Assembly (NCBI RefSeq): GCF_963678635.1
Contig: NC_087068.1
Span: 43,961,759-44,025,758, forward strand
DNA from: Symsagittifera roscoffensis
Lineage: Eukaryota; Xenacoelomorpha; Acoela; Convolutidae
DNA length: 64,000 bases
Direction of reading: 5' to 3'
The position numbers and the translations under genes are program-made. This document shows positions 1 through 11,722 of this stretch, piece after piece. A model generated the notes under the pieces. That model was not told the origin of the DNA and ran no database searches. It saw only the letters and a program-made list of their open reading frames with translations. The first letter of the stretch is position 1, and the number at the start of each line of letters is the position of its first letter.

Positions 1-930
1 AATATTATTTGATGGAGATGGTTGGGAGTCTGCAAATTCGTCAGGGGTTTCTACATTAGGGTTATTAAATTGTGAGATAGAGTATAAAACTGAAATATCA
101 GAATTCGTGAAAAATCAGAGTTAGTATCAGAATTCGTGCTCGATGATATATTAAAAATCGGAAAATCGGGTGGTGGGAAAGCAAAAAGTGGGATTATTGG
201 GATTTGAGTTTGGAGGTTGGCTGGATGGGAATTTGAGCGATGTAGCGATTCAAGTTGTCGGCTCATCGTGGGCTAAACAAATGATTATTTTGAGATTGAA
301 AAGTGGTGGTGTGGGGTTGTTCTATAATTTGTTCATATGTATTATCATTTTGTGAATGATGTGTCATTATATGTTGGATGGGACTTTGTGGTATATTTGG
401 TCTAGAATTTGGATTATTTGTGATTGCTAGGTTTCGGAAATTACGTGGGACTAAAGATAATGGATGGTTTTGCGGTAGGAGTGGCAACTGGGGTGCGGTA
501 GGTGTTATTTCTATATTATCATGTTCTTCGTCGTACGTGTTCTGTCTTGTGGATATTTTCGTGTTATATTCTTTTATTTGTGCGTCTAGAAGTATTTTGT
601 TTATTGATGATGAAAAAATTCCAAAAAAAACCTGCAAACAGTATGCGTGCTACACTTGCTTGTCCGTTTACTTGTGTGTGTATAGCGCATGTGTTATAGA
701 TTCCTTTTAAGACTGAGAAAAGAAATCCTATAAAGTTAAACATTGCGTATAAGATAGTTAATTTTTCTAAGATGTAATAGGGCCATCCTAGAAAAGCTAG
801 AATTTCATTTTTTAGGGTGACAAAACTGAAAATATTTTTAGGTGAAATATCCTGTGGTCTGCATTTTTCACCGTTTAAATATATATTATCTTTAATGTCT
901 TTAAAATATCCGCTATAATCTTGTGTATAA
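1..930 (-). pseudogene. Env membrane anchor and proline-rich cytoplasmic tail, broken
   Basis: After the frameshift near 930 the env reading continues in another frame. A strongly hydrophobic stretch at about 810-700 is taken as the transmembrane anchor. Further frame changes lie near 640 and near 265. The remainder (open pieces 637-263 and 266-51) is Pro/Ser/Asn/Gln-rich, as expected of a cytoplasmic tail. The reading runs off the left edge, so neither the env stop nor the 3' LTR is visible. Confidence 0.45.
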
Positions 931-2860
931 ATATCTGCAAATCATGCAGTTTTGGAAGTTTTCTTAAGTTTTGGTCAATTGACTGTCTTTGTACAGTGTC
1001 CATTTGTGTTAATAATTCTTGAAATTGTTGTGTTCTAATGTGATGTTGGATATCTGATTTAGAATTTATTCCGATTGATTGTAAATCAATATTTGGATTA
1101 CGAGCAATAGCTCTGATGCTTTCGGCTGAAAATTTTTTGAGTGATTGCATTAACGTAGGGTATGGAGTAAGGAGATGGTTTTTATCTTCATCAGGAATCA
1201 ATTGTACTACCTTGTGGCTGTTTTCTGATCCACATGGGACTGCGGTATCCCAAAAATATGTTCGTTTTGAAAGTGTGTCGACAAACTGTACTTTATTTTT
1301 ATAGAATATAGGGATTCTTTTATAACAACGTTTATCTTCAAAAACATATAGTGGTGATACTTTTTTGGTACAAGTATAAAACCATAAAATATTTCCTTCG
1401 TAGTCTAGAAAATTTGATCTATTTCCTGACAATAAGTATCCTGCGTAGGGTATTTTTAATACTGCTAGTGCGAGTGATTGTAGGATTCGTGTCCTTTCCA
1501 ATTCGCATAATTGGTGAAGTGTTTCTAATTCGGAGAGTGACATTTCTTGAAAAATTCGACTAATTGTGTAGTCTAACTTCATATCTAAGTGAATGTCATA
1601 ATGAATATTACCGAAGTAGGTGTTATTCATTAATGATAGTTCTCGTAAACGTGTACTTCTACCATCATGTGGCTTTAGTTTTCCACCACGTTGACCTGTG
1701 CTTTTTTGAAAGTTAACTGGTATGTATGATGTTCCTTCATTTAGATGATGACTTGTAGCATAAGGGTCAATCTTTACTTTTCCAGTGGTCATGTCGAAAC
1801 CTTTTTCGTATTCGACAAATATTTCAGAATATTGTGTTTTATAAAGTGGGTTTCTGTATTTGCATGCAATTTCTGTTTCTTGATATATTTGGAAACGTGT
1901 TAATTTATTTTCTATATCATGAATATTTCTAAAATCATTACTTTGTTTTCGGGATGGATTTACTTGTTCGTATGGAATTGATTCTATCAAATTTTCAAAT
2001 TTTTTAAAATATTTTTCGTGAAATGTTGTGCATGTATCTTCGAGAAACCAAACAATTATTGCTTGTGTCCGTGTTGTAGGGTCACAATAACCTTGATCAT
2101 TGTTGCAAGGTAATCTAATTCCTTGATAGACCATTTTGTTATCTGATAAATCTCGTGTGAGTTACACTTTTTTGAGTTGTATTTTCCAATCGAAAAACAT
2201 TATTTCTTGATAACCATCATTTTTTGTGTCTGCTTTGCAGTTTGAGGGGTCATTTATTCCAATGTGTGGTATCCAATGTTTATCGTGTATATCATAAGTT
2301 AATCTTCCGTGTGCGCCGTTGTATGGGTATTTTTCGTCTAGTTTTATATGTCCTTGGTATCTTTCAAGCTGTGCTTGGTGTACAGTATCGGCAAGGACTT
2401 GGAAATTTACTAGTTTCCTGTCTGTGTTTTTATTTCTTGTAATGTTTAGCCTGAGTAGTTCGTTTTTACAATCATCGGGATTTAGATGTAGTCGTTCTAT
2501 ATTTTTTTGATAGAATGATTTGTGATCAAGTCGGTTTTTATTTCCGTTTGAAACTTGTGAACAATGTACTTTCTTTTCGGAAAATGTTGCTGTAAATTTA
2601 TATCCTGTGATTGTTGTTGCTCGGGCTTTTGAATACAATGTTGCTATTACATTTGTAGTTTCTATAGCTTGTGGTTCTGTTTCGCATTGTGATACTTGAT
2701 TTATTGCATATTTGTGTAGTGTTTTTGGTTCGTTTTCTTCACAATCGTAGTGTGTTACTAATAAATCCTGGGGTCCTGTGCGAGGAGAAGAATTTGTGTT
2801 TTGGTCGGAAAATATTAGAAAAAAGATGTGTTGAATTGTAAATATTTTTAGAATATACAT
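875..2860 (-). pseudogene. env: Envelope-like viral glycoprotein ectodomain
   Basis: The frame from ATG 2860 to 875 is broken once in phase, by TAA 2164-2162. It starts with a hydrophobic signal-like segment (MYILKIFTIQHIFFLIFS). About 640 residues follow, with spaced cysteines (LPC, YCDP, CTKK, RCYKR, PCGS) and several N-x-S/T sites. A frameshift near 930 separates it from the membrane anchor. The position after integrase, the signal peptide and the anchor support an env gene. The cysteine spacing suggests a class III fusion glycoprotein like those of chuviruses and rhabdoviruses. That assignment is inference from layout only. The copy is non-functional as written. Confidence 0.6.
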
Positions 2861-4161
2861 GTGTATGATAATCCTGAGTTTGGGTTATAAAATGTTATAT
2901 AACCAATTGTGTTTTTGGTGTATCGATCGTGTTTATATATTACTTCAGTTGTTATAAATGGTGGTGGTAGCGATTGAGCTGTTATATTTTGTGGATTTAA
3001 TGGGTATGGATGTTGAAAAATATTATTAAGTTTGATCGTGATTTCGAATTTCAATTGGAGACTATTTTGTTGGAGTTTTTGAATATTGTGTTCACGAATA
3101 TCTTCGTGGATATCTTGTCTATATTGTAGTCTATTGAGTGCCCAACTGTGGAGTCGATTACTGTCTTGATTTTGTCCAAATAATGGTGGGGGTGCTATGA
3201 ATGTGTTCCAATCTAATCGTAAAGGGATATTTGTTGTTGATTGTTCTCAATATCTAGCGTCGAGGTTATTTGGAAAACTTAAAGGGAAAAGCGTCGGTGA
3301 AATCTGGCTTAATGATGGTGTTGACGGTAGTGATAATGTTTCTGGTAGTGATGATGATGTTGTATCCGTAGAAATGTCTATTGGGTCGCTTACTAAGTTT
3401 GGTTCACTTTGTGTATATGAGTGCGTTGTCCAATATGGTAGTCGTGTTGTGGGATTTTCACGTATTTGTTCAGATGTTGGTGTTGAACCTAAGTAATCTG
3501 AGGGTATACTTGAGGTGCTACGTTGTGAAAGGAGTGGGGGTGGGGGAGTTTCTAGTATTGTACTATTTGGGTTTTCTAAGGTAGTTGGTGTTGGTGATTG
3601 GGGTATATCAAAATGAACTCTAGGGGTTTGAAAACTTCTGTTTCGTCGTGGATGTATCATTTGTCTGTTTATTTCAACTGTATTTTGGTTTTGACTAATG
3701 TTTCTTATTCTACTTAATTCTTTTGGTAATGTGGGGTACAAGTTTTATGTTGGTTCACTTAGGGTCTGTCGCTGAACTGGTTCTAATCGTTCGGATAAGC
3801 GGGCGTGTCGTTCTTCAAAAGTGTATGGATTATCTTGGAAAGAAATTCGTGTGGATGTTTGGGGGTTTTGGGTAGTTGTAGGTATTGTTGGGTTTTCTTG
3901 GGATGATGTCGGTGAAGACTGATTTTGTGATTGTTGGTTAGCAATTTTTGAAAGTGTTCTGATTGATTTTTTCTAGTGGGAGAATTTATGTTTATTGTAA
4001 AATTCTTCAAAGAAAAGAATTAAAAGGATTGTTGCTAAGGCGAATGTGATTATTGCCTTTCTTATACATTTGCACATTGTCAATATTAGGGATGATAAAA
4101 ATGTTATGAAAATTACAAATAGTAAAAAAATATCTGTTCTACTAAAAATTGTTCGTATCAT
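2848..4161 (-). pseudogene. Transmembrane/proline-rich accessory frame overlapping env
   Basis: One frame of 438 codons runs from ATG 4161 to a stop at 2848. It is broken by TAG 3975-3973, TAA 3747-3745 and TGA 3249-3247. All three breaks are in phase, so they look like point mutations of one ORF. The first 60 residues hold two hydrophobic stretches (IFLLFVIFITFLSSLILTM and ITFALATILLILFF). The rest is Pro/Ser/Thr/Gln-rich with a PPPPLL run, followed by an ordered C-terminal part. Its stop overlaps the env ATG by 13 nt, which suggests a shared message. I do not recognise the protein. It may be a leader or a membrane-anchored accessory protein. Confidence 0.5.
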
Positions 4162-5252
4162 TTAAATAGACTTTGGATTATCGTACCTGTAAATATGGTC
4201 AATGATTTGGGAAAGCTGGAGATATATTTCAAATAGGGAAGAGAAAATTTAAAAACTGTTGCAAAAAATTATTAAAATGATTATAAAAGCTTCAAAAGCA
4301 TCAAATAAAAATATAAATAAAAGTTTGAGTACTATGAAAAAGTTAATTAAAATATTTAAAATTGTATTTTTAAAGATATTGACTGATCGAGAGAAGAGCA
4401 TTTAAGAAATGATTTCTTTGTCGAATATTTTTTGTTGTTTGAGGCGAGATTCAAGTGTGGTCGAGTTATTTATTGATTTTTTGACAAGTGGGTTGAGTTT
4501 TGTGAAAAGTTGTTGGGGGCTAATTTTATGGTGTTCGGGAGGTCTTCTTTGCTTTATTTTTATTTGTTGGGTGATCTGGGGTATTTTTGAGATATTTGTA
4601 CTTTAGGCCAAATGAATATGGTCCTTTTTTACTTTAGGCTAATTTACAATTTGTGGTTGGAGGGTTTTTGAGTTCTGAGTTAGGAAAAAATTGTTGATCT
4701 TTGCGTTATTAGATAGGGGAGGGTTGTAATATTATGGTGGTATTTATTTTAGTTGTCAAGTTTTAGCGATTTGCTTATTTTTGACCTGGAGGTTGTAAAG
4801 TTATAGTTATAGATATGCCTGGAGTTTAATATCTTTCGGCTAATAGGTTGGTGTTAGAGATATAGAAGGTGACGGATTTGAGTGAATCCTATTGGCTGAA
4901 TCTGAACTAGAATTGTTGCGTATTTGTCAGCATGTTATTTTGAAAAATGGAAGTTCAAAATGATCCAGAAGTGCAAAAATTATTAATTTTTAAAATCAAA
5001 GTTGTCTTTGAAATTCAACTTTCTTCAATATTTTAGATTGCGGGATGAAGGTTTTGAAGTTTTTACGTGGTTGATTTCTAAGTCATGATGATTCTTTATG
5101 TTCTGATTTTTCTACTTGTTTTTGTGGTAGAATTTTTTCTATCATTTTTCTATTTTTTTTTCTTTTTGTGGTATTTTTGGGTCTGGCGTTTTTGTATTTT
5201 TTTGAGTTGTGGTTTGTTTTTGATTTTGTTTTTCATGATGAACGTTGTGTTG
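4162..5252 (-). other. Spacer between integrase and accessory frame
   Basis: Apart from the Lys-rich integrase tail to about 5120, I see no coding signal on either strand. The plus-strand open frame at 5085-5279 is Phe/Leu-only and is a shadow of the A-rich tail. In env-bearing elements such a spacer often holds the splice acceptor of the subgenomic env message. I cannot pick one with confidence. Confidence 0.4.
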
Positions 5253-7250
5253 TTAATCTATTTCTTTTTCTGTATTTGAACGATTTGGAATAATTTTTAA
5301 ACTTGTAAAAGAATATAATTGAGTTAATTCGCGTAGCGCGTACTCTTTTGGGTAGTAGGGCAATAGATTGTTACGATGTTGAAAAATTTCCTTTTGATTC
5401 GAGTCTGTGAGTTTATACGTTACGTCAGTGGGTTTGGCAATTATTTGGTAGGGTCCTTTTCGAGGGGGTTGTAATTTTTTATAAATTCCTTTTTGTGTAT
5501 TAAAATTAGGTATTAAGACAAATGTACCAATTTTCAAAACTGTGGCTGGTGTAAAGCGTGAATTAATTTGGTCGTTAATATTTTGCCTTTGTAACAATTT
5601 CTTTGTTACTTTTTGGTAAATTTCATTGTGTTTTTTATCTCTATTTAAAATCCATTTGGTGTGTGTGCCGGAGGCTAATTTAAGACTTTGTGGGTGATGA
5701 AAATGATCTTCATCATGTGTGTGTAAAGGTAGGTTATAACAAATTGAGTCTTTATTTTGTTGGCAATAACCTTGTGCATTTTTATGGGAATTTGCTGTAA
5801 ACATAATTGGTTCACGTGGCTTTTGATTAAAAACCATTTCGTATGGTGACATTCCTAGAGTTGTCGTGATTTGTGAATTATATGCTAAGGGAAATAATTT
5901 TACATCTGCTGACCATTCTGTGTATTTTGTATCATTTCCATTTATGATACATCTGAGATATTCTTGTAGTGAACGGTTCATACCTTCGACTAAACCGTTT
6001 GTCCAAGGTGCATGAGATGTACGTGGTTTATGTTTGATGTTATATAAGTGGCATAATGTGATGATTTCATTATTTATGAATTCTGTACCGTTGTCTGTAA
6101 ATAAGATTTCGGGTAATCCGAATTTAGCTATCCAATGTTCATAAAGCGTCCTGTAGGCATAATAAGCGTTACAATGTGGTACTGGGTTGAGTGCTACATA
6201 ATGTGTAAATGCATCAAAAATTACCATAATGTAGGAGTTTACTTCAGAGGATGGTGAAATTGGTCCTTTTGTATCGAATGAAATACGATGGATAAAATAT
6301 GAAATTTGTCCTTTAAAATCTTGTTTTTGTGCTATTTGTTTTTGATTTGGGTTAGGTTTGTTTAATTGACATACTATACAATCATTGCATAATACTTTGA
6401 TCCAAATTGGTGCTTTTGGGAAATAGAAATTTTGTGTAAAGTTTGAGTATGTTTTCTCTGATCCGCAGTGTCCTTTAGTATTTTGTGTATGTGAGATGTT
6501 AAAAGCTATTAATATCATACTTAAAGGAAGACAGGGAACTTTAGAATCATTTAATTGATATTCTAAAAGATCTGTATTTTCATTAATTGTTGTGTTATTA
6601 AATTTTCGGAAATATCGGAGGAGTGTTTTATTTCCTAAAATTGTGGTATCTGCTTTTACGGGCTTAGTTTTGTATTTGTGCCATGATTTAATTTGTCTAA
6701 TTACTGGGTCGAGATTTTGATATTGTTTTAAGAGTTCAAGTGTGATTTTATCTGTTGGGGGGAGAAAACTATTTTCAATTTCTAGTTTTGATAGGGGAAT
6801 TGTGTCAAGTGGGTCATGAAGGTCAAAAACTTGATTTATTGTGTATTTTGAATCATTTGTTTGTGGTCCTGATAAATTTACTTTATCGGTTAAATTTTCT
6901 TTTTCAATTAATGGAAAAAAGTCTTTTTTATGCGAGTGATGTTTTATTCTTTTTTGTTGAGTGTTATTGTTTATCCATTGTGAATATGGAATTTTTTTGA
7001 AAGTTGATGTTCCTAGTAAATCAACTTCGTAGTGATTATTTTGGCAATCTAAGTAAAGTGGAAAATGTTGTAGGTTATTTATCTGTGATTGATCAATGTC
7101 AATTTTTATTGCATATTTGCATTCTAGTCGGGGTGATGTTTCATCTTTTGCGAGATAAAATTTAATATTCTTTGGTATTTCAACTGTAGTTTTTCGTGTG
7201 AGTAATTCAGGTGGCGTATTTCGACTTAATGTATCTGGTAACGCAAGATT
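5253..7250 (-). pseudogene. Integrase and C-terminal Pol, catalytic triad present
   Basis: By my reading the frame is open from just after TAA 7253-7251 to TAA 5255-5253; the first ATG is at 6518. The first 240 codons are a connector. The zinc domain follows (ISHTQNTKGHCG, then CNDCIVC). The core then has Asp in ISFDTKGP, Asp in LFTDNGTEF and Glu in NGLVEGMNRSLQEYL, so D, D and E are all present. A chromodomain-less tail carries a GPY/F-like stretch (PPRKGPYQIIAKPTDVTYKL). After the TAA the same frame continues Lys/Gln-rich to about 5120, so the natural end may lie there. The enzyme would insert the cDNA into host DNA. This is the best-preserved part of the element. Confidence 0.85.
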
Positions 7251-7775
7251 TTATCCTGCTGTCCAAACTATATGTAAGTTTGGAAATTTCATTAGAATTA
7301 ATTGAAATCTATAAACTCTATGATTTGGATTTGATTTTTGTGTAAAGAGAAAAATAATTGGTTTATGATCTGTGAATAAAACTGTTGGGTGTTTTGATCC
7401 AAGTATCAAAAATTCATATTCTGTAAGTGTATAAATTATAGCTTTACATTCTCTCATTAGTGTTGAGAGTCGTAGCTCTGCTTGAAGGAATAATTGTGAA
7501 TTTGCTGACATAAGGTTCATTTTATTTGTACCACTATGTGATTGTAGCAATACTGCGCCGATGCCAAAACTTGAAGCATCGCACATTGCCTTGAATGGTT
7601 GATTTGGATCTGAAATTGTATTTGAAATTTGTTCAGTTAAAAGTTTTTTGATTTCTTCAAATCGTGTTTGATGTTCAGTGGTCCATTCAAAGTTATTTTG
7701 TTGTCTGAGGATATTATAGAAGGATCTTAAGTATAATTGCATTTTATAAACATATTTACTTAAGAAACTTAACAT
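7251..7775 (-). pseudogene. RNase H domain of Pol
   Basis: The open segment continues in frame from the RT thumb. It carries a DPNQPFKAMCDASSFGIGAV first-Asp block, the RLSTLMRECKAIIYTL helix with the catalytic Glu, and FTDHKPIIFLF with the next Asp. This is the order found in Ty3 RNase H. The segment ends at TAA 7253-7251, within the usual G-x-N-x-L-P-D-x-L-S-R end motif. NLALPDTLSRN is readable directly after the stop. The stop therefore interrupts Pol and is not a natural end. Confidence 0.8.
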
Positions 7776-8720
7776 TCCAAGGAATTCTTGGATTTTCTTT
7801 TTATTTGTTGGTGGTTGAAGTTTTTGAATTGCATCAATGCGTGATTTTAATAGAGTGATAGTGTTTCATTCAATATTATGTCCTAAAAATTTAACTCGTG
7901 TTAGAAAGAAGTGTGATTTATCGGGAGAGGCCTTCAGATTTTCGCTCTGAAGTATTTTATGATATTGTTCTAAAACTGTAAACATTTCTTTTTTGGTTTG
8001 TTATTGCATAAAAACATCGTCTAAATAGGTGATTGCGTTTTTGTTGAGTATTAGTGGTCCAAAAACTTTACTCATAAAGGCTGAAAAAGCTGCTGGTCCT
8101 ATGGATATTCCATAGAATAAGCGATTAAATTCATATTGTTGATTTCCAATAACAAATTGTGTTAAACGTCGTGATTTCTCATCTAATGGCATTTGGTTGT
8201 ATGCACTATTCATGTCTGGGGTTGTAAAGTATTTTCCATTTATCTTTGTTAAGATAACTTGTATTGGTTCAATAGGCCAATTGCAATTTGATTCATCAAT
8301 TAGTGAATTGAGATATCTAGCATCTAAAACTATTTTTAGTTATTCGCCTTTTGCTAGAATGATAACAGGGTTGATAAAAGTGTTGTTCTTCCTTATTTAC
8401 TGGTGAGATAATTTTGTATTGTTCTAAGATGTCAAGTAATCGGTTTACTTTGTCGTGTAAGTGAACTGGTACTTTACTGGCTCTTTGTTTTTTGAAAACT
8501 GCGTCGGGTTTTAACGGGAGATGCAGTGATGCACTGATTTTTCCAACGTCAAATTTTGATGTTGCGTAAGCTGTTGAATATTTTAACAGTTTCTTTGCTA
8601 ATTTATCAATTTCGGTTTGTGTAATTTGTGAATGTTTAAAATTAAACATTGTTAAAAATTTTTGTTGTTCTTTTGTGTAATTTGGTATATTGAATGTTGG
8701 TTTAAAATATAGTGTTTTTG
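7776..8720 (-). pseudogene. pol: Reverse transcriptase domain
   Basis: RT motifs appear in order across open segments. They are VFKKQRASKVPVHLHDKVNR (substrate strand region), FINPVIILAKGE then LKIVLDARYLN, FTTPDMNSAYNQMPL (first catalytic Asp), FNRLFYGISIGPAAFSAFM, and AITYLDDVFM with the YLDD box at 8027-8016. Breaks are a frameshift at about 8385 and nonsense codons TAA 8342-8340, TAA 8003-8001 and TGA 7868-7866. All catalytic aspartates are still encoded. The thumb and connection follow with LTRVKFLGHNIE. This is a Ty3/gypsy-type RT that no longer reads through. Confidence 0.85.
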
Positions 8721-8743
8721 TGAAGTAATCTGTGTTTCTTTTT

Positions 8744-9331
8744 TCATATAATATTTTTTATGGATAATTCTTCGTCAAGAATTGTGGATTGGCAAATATC
8801 TAATAATTGGAGTATATTAATAACGCGGTAGGCTACTTCAATTATAGGTGAAATTGTAGCATTTGTTTCACAATATCCTAAAAGTCCTAAAAGTAATGTT
8901 ACTTGATATGGTGTATTGTTATACACGTGTAACGAAATGATGTCGGAATTCGTGTTTTTCGAATATTTTATGGATGAGATCGTAATTTTGAAAAATTTGT
9001 GAATAGGTTTGAATTCGAAGTCTGACATAAAAAGTTGTTGTTTATTTTGACTTTTATCATCCTGGTGAATTTGCTTTATTGAAAAATTATATGTATTTCC
9101 TGACAGTGGTTTCAGGTGTTTCCGTTGTTGATTGTAAATTGGGTAAAATTTTGAGAAGAATGGTGGTTGTTTGTTTATTCTTTGGAAGAATGTTAGGGCT
9201 GTTTTTTTTGTTTTTGTATACTTATCTTTGATTAGTATTTTACTATTTAAGATGTTGATTGTTGGTATATATTTAAATATAAATGGTAATGCCAATGATA
9301 TTGTGCATAATATCAGTAATGTGAAATCCAT
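8744..9331 (-). pseudogene. Protease-RT linker of Pol
   Basis: This 195-codon open frame lies between the protease and RT. Its first 20 residues are an out-of-frame reading of the protease end. From about residue 20 onward it is the Lys/Asn/Ile-rich connector preceding the RT palm. The frame closes at TGA 8746-8744, and the downstream RT frame is offset, so there is a frameshift near 8750. No catalytic motif is present. It is the amino-terminal part of RT or a spacer that would be removed or retained with it. Confidence 0.5.
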
Positions 9332-9876
9332 TGTTCTCGTGGGGAGAAGGAATAATTGGATTTTTCCATAATTTACTAATGTTGATCCTTGTGCTGTTGC
9401 TAGTTTACTAGAGGTTGCAAGAGGCGTTAATTTTGGATGTAATGTTTTGATTTCATTCCATGTGGGAATATTAATTATATTTGATTCTGCTTCTGAATCA
9501 ATTAAAAAATCAATTTCAAGATCTGGTGGTTGAAATTCTTTGTTTCTTGGGCTTTCTAAGAGGAATGGAATTGTCCAAATTTTTTCACTGGGTTGTTCTT
9601 TTTGTATATTTTGATAAATATGTTTTGTGTTCGAGCATTGTGTTTCATTTTTTTCATCGGGTTTAATTATCGTGTTAATTTCGTTTACTTCTGTGTAGTT
9701 TGTGTAGTATCATTGGGTCCAATATAGTAATTGTGAAGGAGTTCCAATTGATTTTCATATATATGTGATATGAAAGGTTGTTCATATAAGATAGGTTCAT
9801 AGTCGTTTTCGACTGTTATCATATTTACAGAGATGGTATTATCTGTATCACTTTCTGTATCTATCTGACGATTCAC
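9295..9876 (-). pseudogene. Aspartic protease region, catalytic DSG altered to DSE
   Basis: The region carries an acidic leader (open frame 9876-9685), then the retropepsin core around IDFLIDSEAESNIINIP at about 9510-9470 and a flap-like region up to about 9330. Ty3-type proteases have D-S/T-G at the active site. Here the Gly codon reads GAA (Glu), which would probably inactivate the enzyme. The C-terminal part (FHITDIMHNIIGI) lies in a different frame from the active site, so at least one frameshift is present near 9330. The protease would have cleaved the Gag-Pol polyprotein. Confidence 0.6.
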
Positions 9877-10717
9877 AATTTATATGATTTAGTTGTAGTT
9901 CGTTACTCCCTGTGTCATCAATACCTGGGGGGGTCTGATGTTGTTTCTTCATTTGTCTGCACTTGATTAATGTGTCTTTGATGTTCTGGTGTGCTACTTC
10001 TGTATCGATGTTTAGAATCATGGTAATGGTTATTATTCCTGTGTGGTGACTGGGAATAATTTCTGTATCGATTATTGTAACTTGAGTTTTAATTTTGTGA
10101 ATTATTTTGTGATCTGTTTTGATAATTATCGTTTGATCTGTGATAGTTTGATCTATAATATGATTTATTTCTTGATCGATTGTTCGGGTAATTCTGATTT
10201 CGATTGTTTGAATAACTTCTATTTCTATTATGTGAATAGTTTCTATTTCTGTTCTATGATGAGTTTCGTGATTGATTATTGGAATAGTGTCTATTCCTTG
10301 GGTTTGATTGGGAACTGGATCTAGAAACAAATTGTGTTGTATTGGAATTTGATCGTGAATAGTTATTTTGGTTATTTTGGCTATTCGATCGATTATATCC
10401 ATTTTGTGGGGAATTTTGTGTATTTCTTCGTTCAGGTGATCTACCTCTATAACTTGAGTTATATGGTGATTGATTCCTTGTGTAATTTGTGTTGTTTGGA
10501 AGTGGTTTTCCTGAACTGTTATTACTATATATATTTTTGTTTGGTAGAGTTTGGTCTTTTTTCATGTATTGATAGAATGATTTATTTGGTTCTTTATGCT
10601 TTTGAGGTTTATTTTGATTGTCTTGTTGTTTTTGTCTACATTCGAAAATACTGTGTCCGTATCGTCGGCAATAATTACACCATTTTTTGAAAGATGGTTT
10701 GCCTTTAAAGTTTGGAT
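9850..10717 (-). pseudogene. Gag nucleocapsid: CCHC zinc knuckle and Arg/Asn/Ser-rich tail
   Basis: The -1 frame after 10718 encodes CNYCRRYGHSIFEC, a C-x2-C-x4-H-x4-C knuckle for RNA binding. A long Asn/Ser/Arg/Tyr-rich tail follows. That frame is broken by TAG at 10256-10254 and TAA at 10091-10089. Reading then moves to the original frame at a run of seven C on the minus strand (9927-9933). The overlapping open frame 10402-9848, rich in Ile/Thr/His, is an out-of-frame reading of the low-complexity tail over most of its length. Only its last 30 codons look real. The region then runs into the protease leader at about 9876. Confidence 0.6.
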
Positions 10718-11701
10718 GTTTTTTTCGTAGATATTTAGTACTTCAGTGATTTTTTCAATCAGGCCTGTGTCTGATTCTTGTGTGTTATTTATATGTGTAG
10801 TATTTGTTTCAATTCGATTAACATATTGTAGTTTTAGATTTTCTATTTCTTTGAGTTTAATTGTGATTTCTGCTTGGTCTAGTTTATCTACTAATTTACG
10901 AAAATCTAAGTCTGGTTCTCGAATTGAGGAAGGATGAGATGCTCTCTTTTTTATCGCTATTTTCCTTAATTGAGGTGTTAAGGTCATCATTAAAATTTCT
11001 GTCATTTTTGTATTTTTATAGTCATGTGTATTAAGTGAATATGCATTTCGAACTAGTTTTTCGATACCTACTGCTAATTGTTTAATTGTTTCATATGGTA
11101 ATCTGCGAATTTCATTGCATAAAACTCTTTGGTGTTGTTTGTTTCTTTCAGAGTCAAACATTTTTGAAAATTCTTGTGTGAATCTTTTCCAGTCTGATTT
11201 TACTTCTATGGGTAATACTGAAAACCATTTTTGAGTTGCGCCATCTAGGGTTGATTGTATTAGTGCTGTGCGTCTATGTATCCAATTTTGATGTAGTGGC
11301 GTATAAATTGGTTCTGGTCCTATTATTAAAATTAAATTTGCTGTTACTGCATTTAGATAATCTTCTACAGAATATTCAGGGTCTGTTCCTGTGAATACCA
11401 TTGGTGGTTTATTGGATGTTATTGATGATTCACCCATGAGGTATGGATTCATTGTCATCTGTAGTGATTCTGCGGCATTTGGCATTTGTGAAAAATGTGA
11501 AAGTTGATTTTTTGTTATTTCGTGTTGCTGAAGGTAATATGGAAGCGGTATTTCATTTTGCATTTGAGCTGGTTGATAAGAATGCATTAACATTGGGTTT
11601 TGTGGCTGTATTGGTTGAATAGACTGTGTATTAAATGGGTTTGGTATATGCATTTGTTGTGTGTTTTGTATATCTCTTGGGTTTTGTGGGTAAATTTTCA
11701 T
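10562..11701 (-). pseudogene. gag: Gag capsid (retrotransposon gag domain)
   Basis: The 379-codon open frame begins with a Gln/Pro/Asn-rich linker. A helical capsid domain follows at about residues 100-260, with the retrotransposon Gag pattern: WIHRRTALIQSTLDGATQKW, then KSDWKRFTQEFSKMFDSE, and a C-terminal Leu/Lys-rich helix (FRKLVDKLDQAEITIKLKEI). This protein would assemble the particle. The nucleocapsid lies in the -1 frame from about 10718, so the last 50 codons of this ORF are off-frame sequence. The ATG at 11701 is probably internal, because the same frame is open upstream apart from three nonsense codons. Confidence 0.75.
10718..10724 (-). promoter_or_regulatory. Candidate -1 frameshift heptamer A AAA AAC
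   Basis: On the minus strand the capsid frame reads GAA AAA AAC at 10726-10718. This places a classical slippery heptamer in the correct phase, and the zinc knuckle lies exactly in the -1 frame immediately after it. Programmed -1 frameshifting is usual in retroelements but normally lies after the nucleocapsid. A one-base loss from an A run in a dead copy would look identical, and the copy has another frame change at a C7 run. I saw no obvious downstream pseudoknot. Confidence 0.3.
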
Positions 11702-11722
11702 ATTTTGAGATGGTTGAGATTG

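Noticed and set aside
10043-10324. Plus-strand Tyr/Phe/Asn-rich frames over the nucleocapsid
   Set aside because: They are antisense shadows of the low-complexity Asn/Arg/Ser-rich Gag tail.
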